Notes: generated by a model not told the origin, from the sequence alone. DNA of 64,000 nucleotides from Amycolatopsis marina (GCF_900111885.1 NZ_FOKG01000003.1:292658-356657), one strand, 5' to 3'; positions 51,149 to 60,123 are shown, counted from the stretch's first letter. A program made the numbers and translations.

Positions 51149-51910
51149 TCAGCTCCTTGTCTGCGGACGCGCCCCCCACGCCGTCACCAAGGTAGAGATG
51201 TCCTCGGGCACCCCATCGGTCAACCCGTCCTTCCGCAAGTCCCCTTTACCTTTCAGCCAGGGCTCCAGGGCTTCGATCGCGCTCTCGTCAAGTCCGCACC
51301 GGGACAGTCCCACGGTGTTGATACTCGTCACCCTGGCCGGATTGCCCACGCAGATCGTGAAGGCTCCCACGTCACGGCGCACGGCCGAGCCCATACCCAC
51401 CATCGCGCCGGGACCTACGCGCACCCGTTGGTGCACCACCGTTCCCATGCCGACGTTCGCGTGCGACCAGATCTCCACGTGCCCGCCGAGCACCACGTTG
51501 GAGGCCAACGTGACACGCTCCTGGATGACACAGTCGTGTGCCACGTGGCTTCCGCGCAGGCAGTAGTTGTCGTCACCGATCGAGGTCGTCCGCCACGTCC
51601 CCTGATGCACGGTGACGTACTCGCGAATCCGGTTGCGGTTGCCGATCCGCACACCGTGTCCGTCCCGTTCCGGGTCGCCGGTCGGCGCGTCCTCCCAGGA
51701 TGCGGGATGCGCCAGTGCTCGATCCTCGGCAGGCCCGCCGATGACGGCGTGTGGACCGATCCAGTTGTCGTCGCCGATCGTCGCCGGGCCGAGGATGACG
51801 GCGTACGGCCCCACGACGTTGTTCTCGCCGAGCTCCACACCCGCACCGACAACGGCAGTGGAATGAACGCGGTTCGGCACGACTTGATCCGTTCGTCGGC
51901 GGTCTCTCAC
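51149..51910 (-). CDS. LpxA-type acyl-ACP sugar acyltransferase
   Basis: A 253-residue left-handed beta-helix protein of the LpxA family, rare outside lipid-A makers. Hexapeptide repeats run from HSTAVVGAGVELG to about residue 190, with the LpxA catalytic motif HVAHDC (second His = residue 125 from the GTG at 51910), ASNVVLGGHVEI, and the helical C-terminal part (GLSRCGLDESAIEALEPWLKG). It probably transfers an acyl group from the ACP encoded next door to an amino or hydroxyl group of a nucleotide sugar. GTG at 51910 overlaps the GT4 stop (GTGA); 51880 is the alternative. Confidence 0.8.
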   Translation of the reverse strand: MRDRRRTDQVVPNRVHSTAVVGAGVELGENNVVGPYAVILGPATIGDDNWIGPHAVIGGPAEDRALAHPASWEDAPTGDPERDGHGVRIGNRNRIREYVTVHQGTWRTTSIGDDNYCLRGSHVAHDCVIQERVTLASNVVLGGHVEIWSHANVGMGTVVHQRVRVGPGAMVGMGSAVRRDVGAFTICVGNPARVTSINTVGLSRCGLDESAIEALEPWLKGKGDLRKDGLTDGVPEDISTLVTAWGARPQTRS

Positions 51911-53157
51911 TTTACCTGCCGTGCATCTACGGCACTTTCCCGGGAAAGTGCCGTAGATGCACGCGCAAGTAGCGCACTTTCCCGGGAAAGTGCGGTCAGG
52001 GTGTCCAGGTGTTTGGCGATCACGGCGTCCATCGAGAAGTAGGTGTCCACCAACTCCGCGCCGTTTCGGGCAATCTCCCTCGACTCCGCGGGCTCCGTGA
52101 TCGTCTCGATCAGCCTGTCCGCGAGTTCGGCCGGCGAGTCCTTCGGCACCAAGTGGACGTTGCCCCGGTCGACGAGCCTGATGTCGGGGAAGTTGTCCTC
52201 GCGCACCGCCGCCACCACCGGCACCCCCGCGGCCATGCTCTCCAGGCTCGCGGTGCCGAATCCGTAACCCTGTACGTCGTGGCTCTCCACCGTGGCTGCG
52301 GCGAGATAGTGTGGAATCTCGGACTTCGGCACCGCACCGGTCGTGATCACGGCTCCGTCCACGCCGAGTTCCCTGGCCCGCCGCAGGAACGCGTCGTAGT
52401 AGATGCCGCCGACCACCACGAGTTTCGCGTTCGGGATCGCCGCGAGCACCCGAGGCAGCGCCTCCACCAGTGCGAGCCGGTCCCGTAGCGGGATGACGTG
52501 CCCGGTGGAGAGAATCAGCGGATCGTCGCCGAGTCCGTGCTTCTCCCGCATCAGCTTCGGGTCGCCGCCGCGCACCCATGTGGGGTCCACGCCGACCGGG
52601 ATGGGCACCATACCGGCGATTCCCTTGCGGTACTTGCGTTCGATGTACTCCCGCATCTGGACATCCATTACCACGTACGTCGGTCTGTAGCGCCGCATGA
52701 ACGGTGCGACCAGCGTGGCATCCAGCACGTTGAACACGCCCTGGTACAGCTTGCTCGGACTCTGCAGTCGCGTGTGGACACTCAGCAGGGTCGGAACCTT
52801 GTTCCGGCGCGCCCACAGCCCGCTTACCCAGGTGAGGTCGAAGAACTGGCCGTGCTGGTGGATGACATCCGGCTGGAACTCGTTTAGCAGCTGCTTCACC
52901 CGCCCTGGCAGGGAGGGCCGGCTGGTGAACGCGATGTCGAAGTTCACCGCGAGCCGGGTCTCCGGCAGCCGAAATCCGGGCAGCCGGACGACTCTGATGC
53001 CGTCCACCTTCTGCTCCGAGGGGACTTCCGCGTGCTCGGCGGTGAGCACCAGCACGTCGTGCCCCGCAGCCGCGTATCCCTTGGCCAGCGACTCGGACAG
53101 ATGCGCGCTTCCGCCCACACGGGGCGGGTAGAAGTTGTTGACGACCGCGATTCTCAC
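51907..53157 (-). CDS. GT4 glycosyltransferase with repeat-encoded C-terminal tail
   Basis: A 416-residue GT-B enzyme: [65 protein letters not shown], and the donor-site [26 protein letters not shown] (E-x7-E). The normal fold ends near HLDTL; the last ~28 residues are translated from two palindromic repeats (ALSRESA twice). It starts with a GTGA overlap on the acetyltransferase gene. Within the operon it would attach the modified amino sugar to a lipid or glycan. Confidence 0.8.
   Translation of the reverse strand: MRIAVVNNFYPPRVGGSAHLSESLAKGYAAAGHDVLVLTAEHAEVPSEQKVDGIRVVRLPGFRLPETRLAVNFDIAFTSRPSLPGRVKQLLNEFQPDVIHQHGQFFDLTWVSGLWARRNKVPTLLSVHTRLQSPSKLYQGVFNVLDATLVAPFMRRYRPTYVVMDVQMREYIERKYRKGIAGMVPIPVGVDPTWVRGGDPKLMREKHGLGDDPLILSTGHVIPLRDRLALVEALPRVLAAIPNAKLVVVGGIYYDAFLRRARELGVDGAVITTGAVPKSEIPHYLAAATVESHDVQGYGFGTASLESMAAGVPVVAAVREDNFPDIRLVDRGNVHLVPKDSPAELADRLIETITEPAESREIARNGAELVDTYFSMDAVIAKHLDTLTALSRESALLARASTALSRESAVDARQVK
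51920..51963. repeat. Palindromic repeat P5, 44 bp, inside the GT4 3' end
   Basis: Perfect 44-bp palindrome centred at 51941.5. The shared core is flanked by locus-specific complementary arms (CGTGCATCTACGG and its complement). It overlaps the last codons of the GT4 gene and lies just before the LpxA-type start. Confidence 0.85.
51973..51994. repeat. Palindromic repeat P6, 22 bp, inside the GT4 3' end
   Basis: Perfect 22-bp palindrome, the same sequence as P3, 10 bp from P5. It is translated in frame as ALSRESA within the GT4 tail. Confidence 0.85.
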
Positions 53158-53636
53158 GGCTGCGCCTCCTTCGCGGACCCCGGCTGCGCGTCGTGCTCGA
53201 TCCGCACGCCGTCTCCGTCGAGCCGCACGGTGCCGACCACGCGTGCGGGGACTCCGGCGACGACCGTCCGCGCGGGCACGTCCCTGGTGACCACCGCGCC
53301 CGCGGCGACCACAGCGGACTCGCCGATGCTCACTCCCATCAGGACCACCGCGCCCGCCCCGAGGAACACGTGGTCGCCAATGCTCACCGGCGCTCGGTCC
53401 ACGTGCGGGTACGCCCTGCCGGACACGCACCGGCGAACCGTGTTGTGCGTGTAGATCTGCACCCCGCACGACACGTCGCAGCCCTTCCCGATGCGCAACC
53501 CGCCCGAGCCGTCGACGACGGTGAACGCGCCGATCCACGTGCCCGCACCGATCTCCGGATCACCGCTGATCCAGGCGTGGGCGTTGTACGGGTTCGGCGG
53601 CAATCGCGCGCCGGTGTGCGCGGGCAGGCTACTCAT
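53154..53636 (-). CDS. Hexapeptide-repeat O/N-acetyltransferase
   Basis: A 160-residue left-handed beta-helix transferase: [25 protein letters not shown], a histidine loop [12 protein letters not shown], and the C-terminal repeat pattern [48 protein letters not shown] shared with NodL/WbbJ-type sugar acetyltransferases. It overlaps the epimerase gene by eight bases and the GT4 by four. It probably acetylates a nucleotide sugar in the same pathway. ATG at 53636 chosen by family length. Confidence 0.8.
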   Translation of the reverse strand: MSSLPAHTGARLPPNPYNAHAWISGDPEIGAGTWIGAFTVVDGSGGLRIGKGCDVSCGVQIYTHNTVRRCVSGRAYPHVDRAPVSIGDHVFLGAGAVVLMGVSIGESAVVAAGAVVTRDVPARTVVAGVPARVVGTVRLDGDGVRIEHDAQPGSAKEAQP

Positions 53637-54564
53637 CGAGCGCGGCTCTGACCAGTTCGGACATTCCCTGCTCCACACTGATCTCGGGCTTCCAGCCGAG
53701 GACCTCGCGGGCACGGGTGATGTCGGCGGCGCGCCGGGAAGCCAGCACGTCACGCGGCCTGAACTGCGGTTCGACGTCCACGCCCACCGCCTTGATGAGG
53801 ATCTTGGCCAGCGTGGCGACGGAGGTGTCGATCCCGGTGCCGATGTTGACCGGCACGTTGTCCCGCTCCGACTCCAGCGCGGCGACGACGGCCTTCGACA
53901 GGTCCGTGACGTGCACGAAGTCCATCGACTGCTCCCCCTTGCCGTCGATCACCGGAGGCAGACCCGCCCGCAGCCGCTGGATGAAATGGTTGATCACCGA
54001 GGTGTAGTAGGCCTCGATCCGCTGACCGGGACCGTAGACGTTGAAGAACCGCAGGGCGTTCCAGGACAGGCCCTTCTGCCGCTGGTAGAACCGCAGCAGA
54101 TCCTCGCCCGCCCGCTTGGCGATGCAGTACGGCGTGAGCGGATCGAGCGGGTCGTCCTCGTGCATCGGCAGCTTCTTCGGGTCACCGTAGACCGACGCCG
54201 AGGAGGCGAACACCAACCGCTCGATTCCCTCGTCGGCCGCGGCGGCGAACACGTTGTGGTTGCCGGTCATGTTGATGTCGATCGACTCGTGCGGGTCGGC
54301 GATCGACTTGTTGATCGACACCGTCGCGAAGTGGATCACGTGCGTGCAGCCGCGAATCGCCTCGCGCACACCACCGCCGTATCGAACGTCCTTTTCGACC
54401 AGTTCCACCTTGCCCGTGGAGACGAATCCGTCCACCCGCTCACGGTTGCCCCGGGTCATGTTGTCGAAGATCACGACGGAGTAGTCCCGCTCAAGCAGCA
54501 TCGGGATGACGTGCCCGGCGATGAATCCGCCCGCACCGGTGAAGAAGACCTTCTTGTCGGGCAT
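53629..54564 (-). CDS. NAD-dependent sugar epimerase/dehydratase
   Basis: A 311-residue extended [52 protein letters not shown], catalytic [30 protein letters not shown] and [15 protein letters not shown]. This is the nucleotide-sugar 4-epimerase/4,6-dehydratase group; which reaction it does cannot be decided from motifs. It follows the aminotransferase gene by 35 bp with GAGGAG upstream of the ATG. It would prepare or invert the sugar before acylation. Confidence 0.8.
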   Translation of the reverse strand: MPDKKVFFTGAGGFIAGHVIPMLLERDYSVVIFDNMTRGNRERVDGFVSTGKVELVEKDVRYGGGVREAIRGCTHVIHFATVSINKSIADPHESIDINMTGNHNVFAAAADEGIERLVFASSASVYGDPKKLPMHEDDPLDPLTPYCIAKRAGEDLLRFYQRQKGLSWNALRFFNVYGPGQRIEAYYTSVINHFIQRLRAGLPPVIDGKGEQSMDFVHVTDLSKAVVAALESERDNVPVNIGTGIDTSVATLAKILIKAVGVDVEPQFRPRDVLASRRAADITRAREVLGWKPEISVEQGMSELVRAALDE

Positions 54565-54599
54565 GTCTGTCGTTATCTCCTCGGAAACCGTGTTCGTGC

Positions 54600-55754
54600 T
54601 CAGGAAAGCTGGGTGACAACCTCGCGCACGCCGGTGATCACCCGGTCGGCCTGCGCGTCGGTGAGGTTGGAGTGCATGGGAATCGCCAGGTGCCTGGCGA
54701 AGATGTCGGCCGAGACCGGGAGCGACGGCTGTGGGCCGTACACCGGTTGCAGGTGCGAGGCGTAGGTCCCGAAGTTGCACTGGACCCCGCGCTCCCGCAG
54801 CCGCAGCGCGACCTCGCCCCGGTCGATTTCCGGGCTGATCGTGAGGATGTAGGACTGCCAGGGGTGTTCGCGATCCGGCAGCACCACGGGCACGTCCACG
54901 CCTTCGAGGTCGGCGAAGCCCTCGGTATAGCGCTTGGCCACCCCGCGGCGCGTGGCGAGCAGGTCGGGCAGCCGGTCGAGCTGGACGTTCATGATCGCGG
55001 CCTGCACGTCGGAGAGCCGGAAGTTGTACCCGGCCTCGAGGAACGCCGGGATCGTCAGCTCCCTGGACCCTTCCCGGCCGTGCGCGGGCTCGATGCCGTA
55101 GGTGTGCAGCTTGCGCGCGTGGTCGATCAGGTCGGCACGGTCGGAGACCAGCGCACCGCCCTCACCTGCCGTGATGCCCTTGCGTCCGTGGAAGGAGAAC
55201 GCGGCCAGGTCGGCGAGACTGCCCGCGGGCCGGTTTCGGTAGGTCGCGCCGGCCGCGCAGGCGGCGTCCTCGAACAGCCACAGGCCGTGCTTGTCGGCGA
55301 TGGCTCGGTAGTCGTCGAAGTCGCCGGGTTGGCCCGCGACGTCGACGGCGAGGATGCCGACCGTGCGGGGCGTGATCAGGGCCTCGACGTGCTGGTGATC
55401 GGCGCACCAGATGTCCGGCCGGACGTCGGCGAAGACCGGGGTCGCGCCGACCTGGAGCACGGAGTGCCCGGTGGCCGGGAACGTGTAGTCCCCGATGATC
55501 ACCTCGTCACCGGGCTGGACACCGAGGACGCGCAGGCCCAGGTAGAGCGCCGAGCCGCAGTTGCTGGTGCTCAGGGCGTGCCTGGTGCCGACGGCGGCGG
55601 CGAACCGCTCCTCGAATCGCCGGCAGACCGGTCCCGCACCGGCGAGCCAGCCGGACTTGAAGACCGCGGCCACCGCGGCCAGTTCCTCGTCGCCGACGGT
55701 GGGCTGGCCGAGGACCACGGTCTCGGGACTGTCCGGCGTTTGACTGTCCGGCAT
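54600..55754 (-). CDS. DegT/DnrJ/EryC1 PLP aminotransferase, first gene of the acyl-sugar operon
   Basis: A 384-residue nucleotide-sugar aminotransferase with STSNCGSALYLGLRVLG, FEDAACAAGATYRN and the PLP lysine in SFHGRKGITAGEGG, close to perosamine/4-amino-sugar synthases. It would make the amino sugar that later enzymes acylate. ATG at 55754 with GAGGAG a few bases upstream. First of ten genes running without a gap above 35 bp to 46,385. Divergent from the XRE regulator across 184 bp. Confidence 0.85.
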   Translation of the reverse strand: MPDSQTPDSPETVVLGQPTVGDEELAAVAAVFKSGWLAGAGPVCRRFEERFAAAVGTRHALSTSNCGSALYLGLRVLGVQPGDEVIIGDYTFPATGHSVLQVGATPVFADVRPDIWCADHQHVEALITPRTVGILAVDVAGQPGDFDDYRAIADKHGLWLFEDAACAAGATYRNRPAGSLADLAAFSFHGRKGITAGEGGALVSDRADLIDHARKLHTYGIEPAHGREGSRELTIPAFLEAGYNFRLSDVQAAIMNVQLDRLPDLLATRRGVAKRYTEGFADLEGVDVPVVLPDREHPWQSYILTISPEIDRGEVALRLRERGVQCNFGTYASHLQPVYGPQPSLPVSADIFARHLAIPMHSNLTDAQADRVITGVREVVTQLS

Positions 55755-55938
55755 ACGTCTCCTCGTGCTTCACATCGGATTGCAGTGTAAGAGAGCCAGA
55801 CGAACACGATCGAGTACATGCACCCCACTCGTGTGGGTTACACAGTGACGGATTTCCCCTGGTGCAAGGGGTGCTTCGTTACGGTGGACCTGGCACAAAC
55901 AGGCGTATGCACCGGGTGAACGGTCATAGCGTGACCGC
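55755..55938. promoter_or_regulatory. Divergent promoter region of the acyl-sugar operon and XRE regulator
   Basis: 184-bp intergenic region serving both directions. It contains a CCCAC/GTGGG inverted repeat near 55,824-55,837 followed by GGTTACACAGTGAC, possible operator material. No confident -35/-10 pair could be fixed. Confidence 0.4.
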
Positions 55939-56814
55939 ATGCCAGCGAAGACAAGTGACGCCCGCCGCCGTGAGCTGGGCGCGGAGCTACGCAGACGCCG
56001 GGAAAGCGCCGGGATCAACGGCGTGGACCTCGCCAGGAAACTCGGCTGGTCGCAGAGCGCGGTGTCCAGGATCGAGGCCGGGCTCGGCGGCGTGAACGAG
56101 GTCAACGTGATCATGTACCTCGCGCACTGCGGCGTCTCGACCCCGGAGGCGGGCGAGGTGCTGAAGCTCGCGAAGGAAACCGAGGACGGGTACCTGGTCC
56201 GGGTGGATTCGCTCCGCACGCTGATCCTGCACGAGAACATGGCGCGACGGATCGCGGTCTCAGCACCGTTAGTGGTTCCTGGCCTGCTCCAAACCGAGGG
56301 CTACGCCAGAGCCATGATCAGCCTGCCGGGATACGACGAAGCTGCGGTCAAAGCCCGGCTAAATCTTCGGATGAGCCGTCAGCGCCTGCTGCGAAGCCAA
56401 CGAGCACCTCGCTTCATCTACTTCATCTACGAGGCAGCGCTGCGGTGCCCGTTCGGCGGCTATCAAGTGATGAATGAGCAGATGCTGCATCTGGCCTTCC
56501 TGGCCGATCAGGAGCACATCGCGATCCGCGTCGTGCCCTTCGAATCAGGACAGATCGCAACGATCACCGGTGCACTGACCTTGATGGATTTCGCCGACCA
56601 CGGCCCGCTGGCTTACCTCGAAACCCCCACTGCCGGTGTCTTCGTGGAAGCCCCAGATGGGATCGCCCGCTGTCGCTACAATTTAGGGCAACTGGCGAAG
56701 GATGCCCTGAACGAGCGACAATCTCGGGGGTTGCTTGCCGACCTGGCAAGCCGGTATGACAGGCCCCCGAAGGAGCATCGTGCGCACTGTCCAGACATCT
56801 TGGCGAAAGAGTAG
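55939..56814 (+). CDS. XRE-family regulator with DUF5753 domain
   Basis: A 291-residue DNA-binding protein: N-terminal helix-turn-helix (LRRRRESAGINGVDLARKLGWSQSAVSRIEAG) and a ~180-residue DUF5753 domain (APLVVPGLLQTEGYARAMI, FLADQEHIAIRVVPF, YLETPTAGVFVE). In actinobacteria such proteins are paired with a small DUF397 protein, and the pair behaves like a WhiJ/AbaA-type regulatory couple. The DUF397 gene overlaps its 3' end here. Divergence from the ten-gene operon makes that operon a possible target. Confidence 0.88.
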   Translation: MPAKTSDARRRELGAELRRRRESAGINGVDLARKLGWSQSAVSRIEAGLGGVNEVNVIMYLAHCGVSTPEAGEVLKLAKETEDGYLVRVDSLRTLILHENMARRIAVSAPLVVPGLLQTEGYARAMISLPGYDEAAVKARLNLRMSRQRLLRSQRAPRFIYFIYEAALRCPFGGYQVMNEQMLHLAFLADQEHIAIRVVPFESGQIATITGALTLMDFADHGPLAYLETPTAGVFVEAPDGIARCRYNLGQLAKDALNERQSRGLLADLASRYDRPPKEHRAHCPDILAKE

Positions 56815-56956
56815 CCACAGCTACCCCGACAATGACTGCGTCGAAGTAGCTCACTCTCCCGCCGATGTCGCTGTGCGCGACTCGAAGCGGCCCGAGGCCG
56901 GAGTCCTCCGCGTCTCCCCCGGCACCTGGCACGCGTTCCTCGCTCAGCTGCGTTAG
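56780..56956 (+). CDS. DUF397 small protein
   Basis: A 58-residue DUF397 protein: TSWRKSSHSYPDNDCVEVAHSPADVAVRDSKRPE, the family signature. The GTG at 56780 has AAGGAG five bases upstream and lies inside the last codons of the XRE gene, giving translational coupling. These proteins accompany DUF5753-HTH regulators and probably modulate them by direct binding. Confidence 0.9.
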   Translation: MRTVQTSWRKSSHSYPDNDCVEVAHSPADVAVRDSKRPEAGVLRVSPGTWHAFLAQLR

Positions 56957-56995
56957 CCAAGCTCCGAACGATCCGCGCCAGCACCCTCCCGGGTG

Positions 56996-57745
56996 TCAGT
57001 CCAGCTCCAGGAACAGCTCGTCCAGCTCGCGGACGATGTCGTCCTCGTCGGCCGGGAACAGCAGCACCCGTTCGTCGCCGGGTAGCGGGATCACTCGCAT
57101 GGCCCAACGCCCGTCCTCGGTGTCGTAGACCCGCAGCGGTTCCCTGCACGTCCGCCGCCTGCCCTCGGGGTCGGCGGCCTCGGCGTAGAACTCGGCGATG
57201 ATCCGCGCGGGCAGCGCGGCCAGCCGTTGCGCCCGCCGCACGTGCGGACCGGGTGTCACCGCGCCGACGGTTTCCTCGGCGGCGGCCACCAGCTCGCTGC
57301 GCAGAACGGAGATCGGCTGCTCGCCGGGCTTCCACCACTGGGGGAGCACGGCGGCGAGCACGCGGCTCAGGGCCTCGTCGTCGAAGGTCCGCAGGTAGAC
57401 GTTGTCCTCCTCGCGCACCGCGACGAGGCCGAACCAGTCCGTCGCGGCGGTGAGCACGCCGAGACGGGCGCCGGTGTTCGGGTCGGCGAGCCAGCCGTAG
57501 CGGGCGGTCGGCGGGGAGGTCAGCAGGCCGGCGATCTCGGTGAAGGTGGGCTCATCCGGGTCGTCGGGCACTCCGGCGTACCGCGCCACGATCCGGGCCA
57601 GCTCGGCGCGTGCTGCCGCCGCCTCGGCGTCGTCCAGCCAGACCAGGGACGGCGCGATGGCGATATGCAGCTCGCCACCGGTGACCTCGGTGACCAGGGC
57701 CGCGAGCTGGTCCGCACGAAACTTCTCCGGTTCGGCGCACCACAC
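56996..57745 (-). CDS. EspG-family ESX chaperone-like protein, module 2
   Basis: A 249-residue soluble protein of the EspG/ESX-secretion-associated type: LHIAIAPSLVWLDDAEAAAARAELARI at the N-terminus, YGWLADPNTGARLGVLTAATDWFGLVAVREEDNVYL in the middle, and a beta-rich C-terminus (DGRWAMRVIPLPGDERVLLFPADEDD). The GTG at 57745 is 5 bp after the PPE-like gene, so it is the last gene of module 2, whereas the EspG-like gene is first in module 1. It probably binds the PPE-like product. Confidence 0.75.
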   Translation of the reverse strand: MWCAEPEKFRADQLAALVTEVTGGELHIAIAPSLVWLDDAEAAAARAELARIVARYAGVPDDPDEPTFTEIAGLLTSPPTARYGWLADPNTGARLGVLTAATDWFGLVAVREEDNVYLRTFDDEALSRVLAAVLPQWWKPGEQPISVLRSELVAAAEETVGAVTPGPHVRRAQRLAALPARIIAEFYAEAADPEGRRRTCREPLRVYDTEDGRWAMRVIPLPGDERVLLFPADEDDIVRELDELFLELD

Positions 57746-57750
57746 AGGAA

Positions 57751-58983
57751 CTACCGTCTCGACTCGCCGAGCACGGGCGGCGTGGTCGGCAGGCCGGTGC
57801 GCGGGTCGATGACCTTCTCACCCTGCTCGCTGAGCTGGAACTGGTCGTCGGACTCCACGCCGTACTTGCGCTGGTGGTCCTCGGACTCCTCGTTCCTGCC
57901 CCTCCCCGCCCCGGGCACCACCGGCACACCGCCCATCCCGCGGCCCCCCGCAGTACCCGGGGTTCCGGCGTGCCGCGCCGTGCTGCCGCCAGTAGCTCCC
58001 GGCGGCACCGCACCTGTTCCTCGCCCGGCGCCGAGGTTCTGCCCGGCACCGGGGCCGCCGCCGGAGCCTGTTCCGGTACCCCTGCTGAACAACCGTCCGC
58101 TGGTGCTACCAGAGCCCACACCGCTCACACCCCGGCCAACAGCGGGTCCGCCGGTGGACCGGGAACCGCCGCTGACACCAGTGGAGCGTTCACCTTCCGT
58201 CCCGCCGTTGGTTGAAGGCAGGTGACCGGAAGGTGTCGTGACATTCGGCGTGGCGCCGCCACTGTGGGCAGCGGCCGCGGGCGGGGTCGCCGGAGGCACC
58301 ACGGTGCCACCACCGGCGCCGACCGGCTGCTGCTGGACACCGGACGGCGGCGACAGAACGCCACTGGCCCGCGTCCCGGCGGCGTCGGCGGCGGGCGTGG
58401 TCGTTCGCAGCTCGCCGCCCCGGCCTCCGTCCACCGCACTGCCACCGGGACGGGGAGCATCCACGGAGACTGGTGCGGGCGGCGCCAACGCCGAGCCGTA
58501 CGACGTCGGCATCATCCGTTCGTTGTAGGACGAGTGGTTGGCCCAGAGGCTCATCACCGCGACATTGCGCCGCTCTGCCTCCTGTGTGGCCGCGACCTGG
58601 GACTCGTAACGGTTCTGCGCGGAGCCGAGGGTCAGAATATTATCCATAGTGGACGGAGCGTCGGGAGTCGGTGGAACTGTCGTGACGCTGTTCCTTGCGA
58701 GAACGAAGGAATCGATCTGCCGAACGAGCAACTCCTGGGCGGTGTTCATCTCCTCCGAGGCCCGCGCGTGCTCAACCGCCAACGGTCCGGCTCCGCGCCG
58801 CGCCGCCCCGGACGCGTCACCCTCCCAGCCTTCTTCCAACGATTCGGCGACCTTGACAATCCGGTCGGCGAGCGCCGTGTACTCCTCCATGACCTTGGCC
58901 AGCCCCATCTGTGCTTCGGACAGTCCACCCGTGCCCGGCGCGATCATGAAGTTCTCGTAGATCTGCTGCCCGGTCATCGACAT
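57751..58983 (-). CDS. PPE-like ESX-associated protein, module 2
   Basis: A 410-residue protein: a helical N-terminal domain (~1-150, YENFMIAPGTGGLSEAQMGLAK..., GWEGDASGAARRG with the W-x-G turn), a Gly/Ser/Pro-rich middle (~170-350) and a conserved acidic tail (EESEDHQRKYGVESDD...TTPPVLGE). The tail matches the one in the 1,300 gene in pattern (DHQR ... PPV[IL]GE). Its ATG lies 1 bp after the lipoprotein stop. Likely a type VII substrate with a surface- or wall-located low-complexity region. Confidence 0.75.
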   Translation of the reverse strand: MSMTGQQIYENFMIAPGTGGLSEAQMGLAKVMEEYTALADRIVKVAESLEEGWEGDASGAARRGAGPLAVEHARASEEMNTAQELLVRQIDSFVLARNSVTTVPPTPDAPSTMDNILTLGSAQNRYESQVAATQEAERRNVAVMSLWANHSSYNERMMPTSYGSALAPPAPVSVDAPRPGGSAVDGGRGGELRTTTPAADAAGTRASGVLSPPSGVQQQPVGAGGGTVVPPATPPAAAAHSGGATPNVTTPSGHLPSTNGGTEGERSTGVSGGSRSTGGPAVGRGVSGVGSGSTSGRLFSRGTGTGSGGGPGAGQNLGAGRGTGAVPPGATGGSTARHAGTPGTAGGRGMGGVPVVPGAGRGRNEESEDHQRKYGVESDDQFQLSEQGEKVIDPRTGLPTTPPVLGESRR

Positions 58984-58984
58984 G

Positions 58985-59593
58985 TCAAGCCCCCGCTTTG
59001 ATCGTCCGGATTACCGCCGAAGCCACATTGGCAGCGGCCTTGCAAGCGTCGTTCCCCGCTAGGCTGATGACGTCAGAAGAGAAGAAGAGATCGTTTCTGA
59101 TTCCCACCGAGAGGCCGCAGGTGCCCTGCGCCCGGTGATCCACAACGTCCTGGTAGACAGCCGGGTATCCGTCCACTTCGGTCTCTTCGAAGTATGGCCA
59201 CGGAACCGTTTCGTGGAGCGCGTACAGATTGCTCAGGCCCGCGTCGACGGTGGTCGCGTAGGAGACGCTGACGCTTGTCGACCCGTCGCCGATACTCCAG
59301 ATACACGCCTCGCCGTCCGCATTGCTGTTGTCCCGGCTCGAAGTCACGTTGAACTCCCGCTGCTGGGACTCGGTCAGACTGCCGCAAGGTTCGCTGATGT
59401 ACTTCGTGGCATCCAGAGGCTCCTCGACCGGTGGCGCTTTCGGGCGCTCCGGCTCGCCCGGTGTCTCGGCAACGCTTGAAACCGAAAGGCCGGCGGTGGG
59501 CACGGCCTGTCCGGGCTCGCCCCCATCACAGGACGCCAGCATCAGGGGCAGCAGGACGACCCCGGCGAGAACGCGTCTTCGGCCGGGACTCAT
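58985..59593 (-). CDS. DUF3558-type lipoprotein, module 2
   Basis: A 202-residue lipoprotein: Arg-rich start, hydrophobic stretch and lipobox LASC (Cys ~22), a Pro-rich linker, then a DUF3558-like domain (ISEPCGSLTESQQREF ... GEACIWSIGDGS ... ACKAAANVASAVIRTI). It overlaps the upstream gene by four bases (ATGA) and is followed by the PPE-like gene. Equivalent of the 2,845 lipoprotein; weak sequence match but the same cysteine pattern and position. Confidence 0.8.
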   Translation of the reverse strand: MSPGRRRVLAGVVLLPLMLASCDGGEPGQAVPTAGLSVSSVAETPGEPERPKAPPVEEPLDATKYISEPCGSLTESQQREFNVTSSRDNSNADGEACIWSIGDGSTSVSVSYATTVDAGLSNLYALHETVPWPYFEETEVDGYPAVYQDVVDHRAQGTCGLSVGIRNDLFFSSDVISLAGNDACKAAANVASAVIRTIKAGA

Positions 59594-60123
59594 CGGAACA
59601 AGGTGCCCGTTCCGGACGGACCGTCGACGCCGCTGAGCACGTCGCCCGCTTCGTCGTCGTCGGCGGCGTAGGTGCCACTGGCTCGACGCAGGGCGTCGAT
59701 GTAGCCCCGCACGTAGTCCACCATCGCCTTGTTGTGGGCGGCAGCCTGGGCAATCGACGCACGAGTAGCCATCGCCTGAGCGACCGCGGGCGGGTCGTGG
59801 GACGGCGGATCTGCCGCCCGGATCGCCTGTATGAGCTCGTGCCGCTTGCTGTGGATCAGCTCTCGCAGATCCTCGAACTCACGGATCTTCTCCGCGACGG
59901 TCTCTTCGTCGAAGCGGTATCCACCGGCGGTCGGTGCCGCCCTTCGACTCACCTCGACGAGTAAGCCGCCCCCGCCACCAGTCTGATTCGAACCGAAGCG
60001 TTGACGCTCCGCGGTGCGGCCACTCTCCATCTCCTGCAGGATTTCCCGCGCAACCGACTCTGAGTCGGAACTCGTTGACTGCGCAGACACATCGCGCGGA
60101 AACTCGTCCCCCGAACCAGCCAC
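59590..60123 (-). CDS. Small helical ESX-associated protein, module 2
   Basis: A 177-residue hydrophilic protein with a disordered first ~65 residues, then helices (DEETVAEKIREFEDLRELIHSKRHELIQAI; NKAMVDYVRGYIDALRRASGTY). It has the size and helical-hairpin look of WXG100/EspC-type ESX partners but no clear WXG. First gene of module 2; the 179 bp upstream probably contains the promoter. I do not recognise a precise family. Confidence 0.6.
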   Translation of the reverse strand: MAGSGDEFPRDVSAQSTSSDSESVAREILQEMESGRTAERQRFGSNQTGGGGGLLVEVSRRAAPTAGGYRFDEETVAEKIREFEDLRELIHSKRHELIQAIRAADPPSHDPPAVAQAMATRASIAQAAAHNKAMVDYVRGYIDALRRASGTYAADDDEAGDVLSGVDGPSGTGTLFR

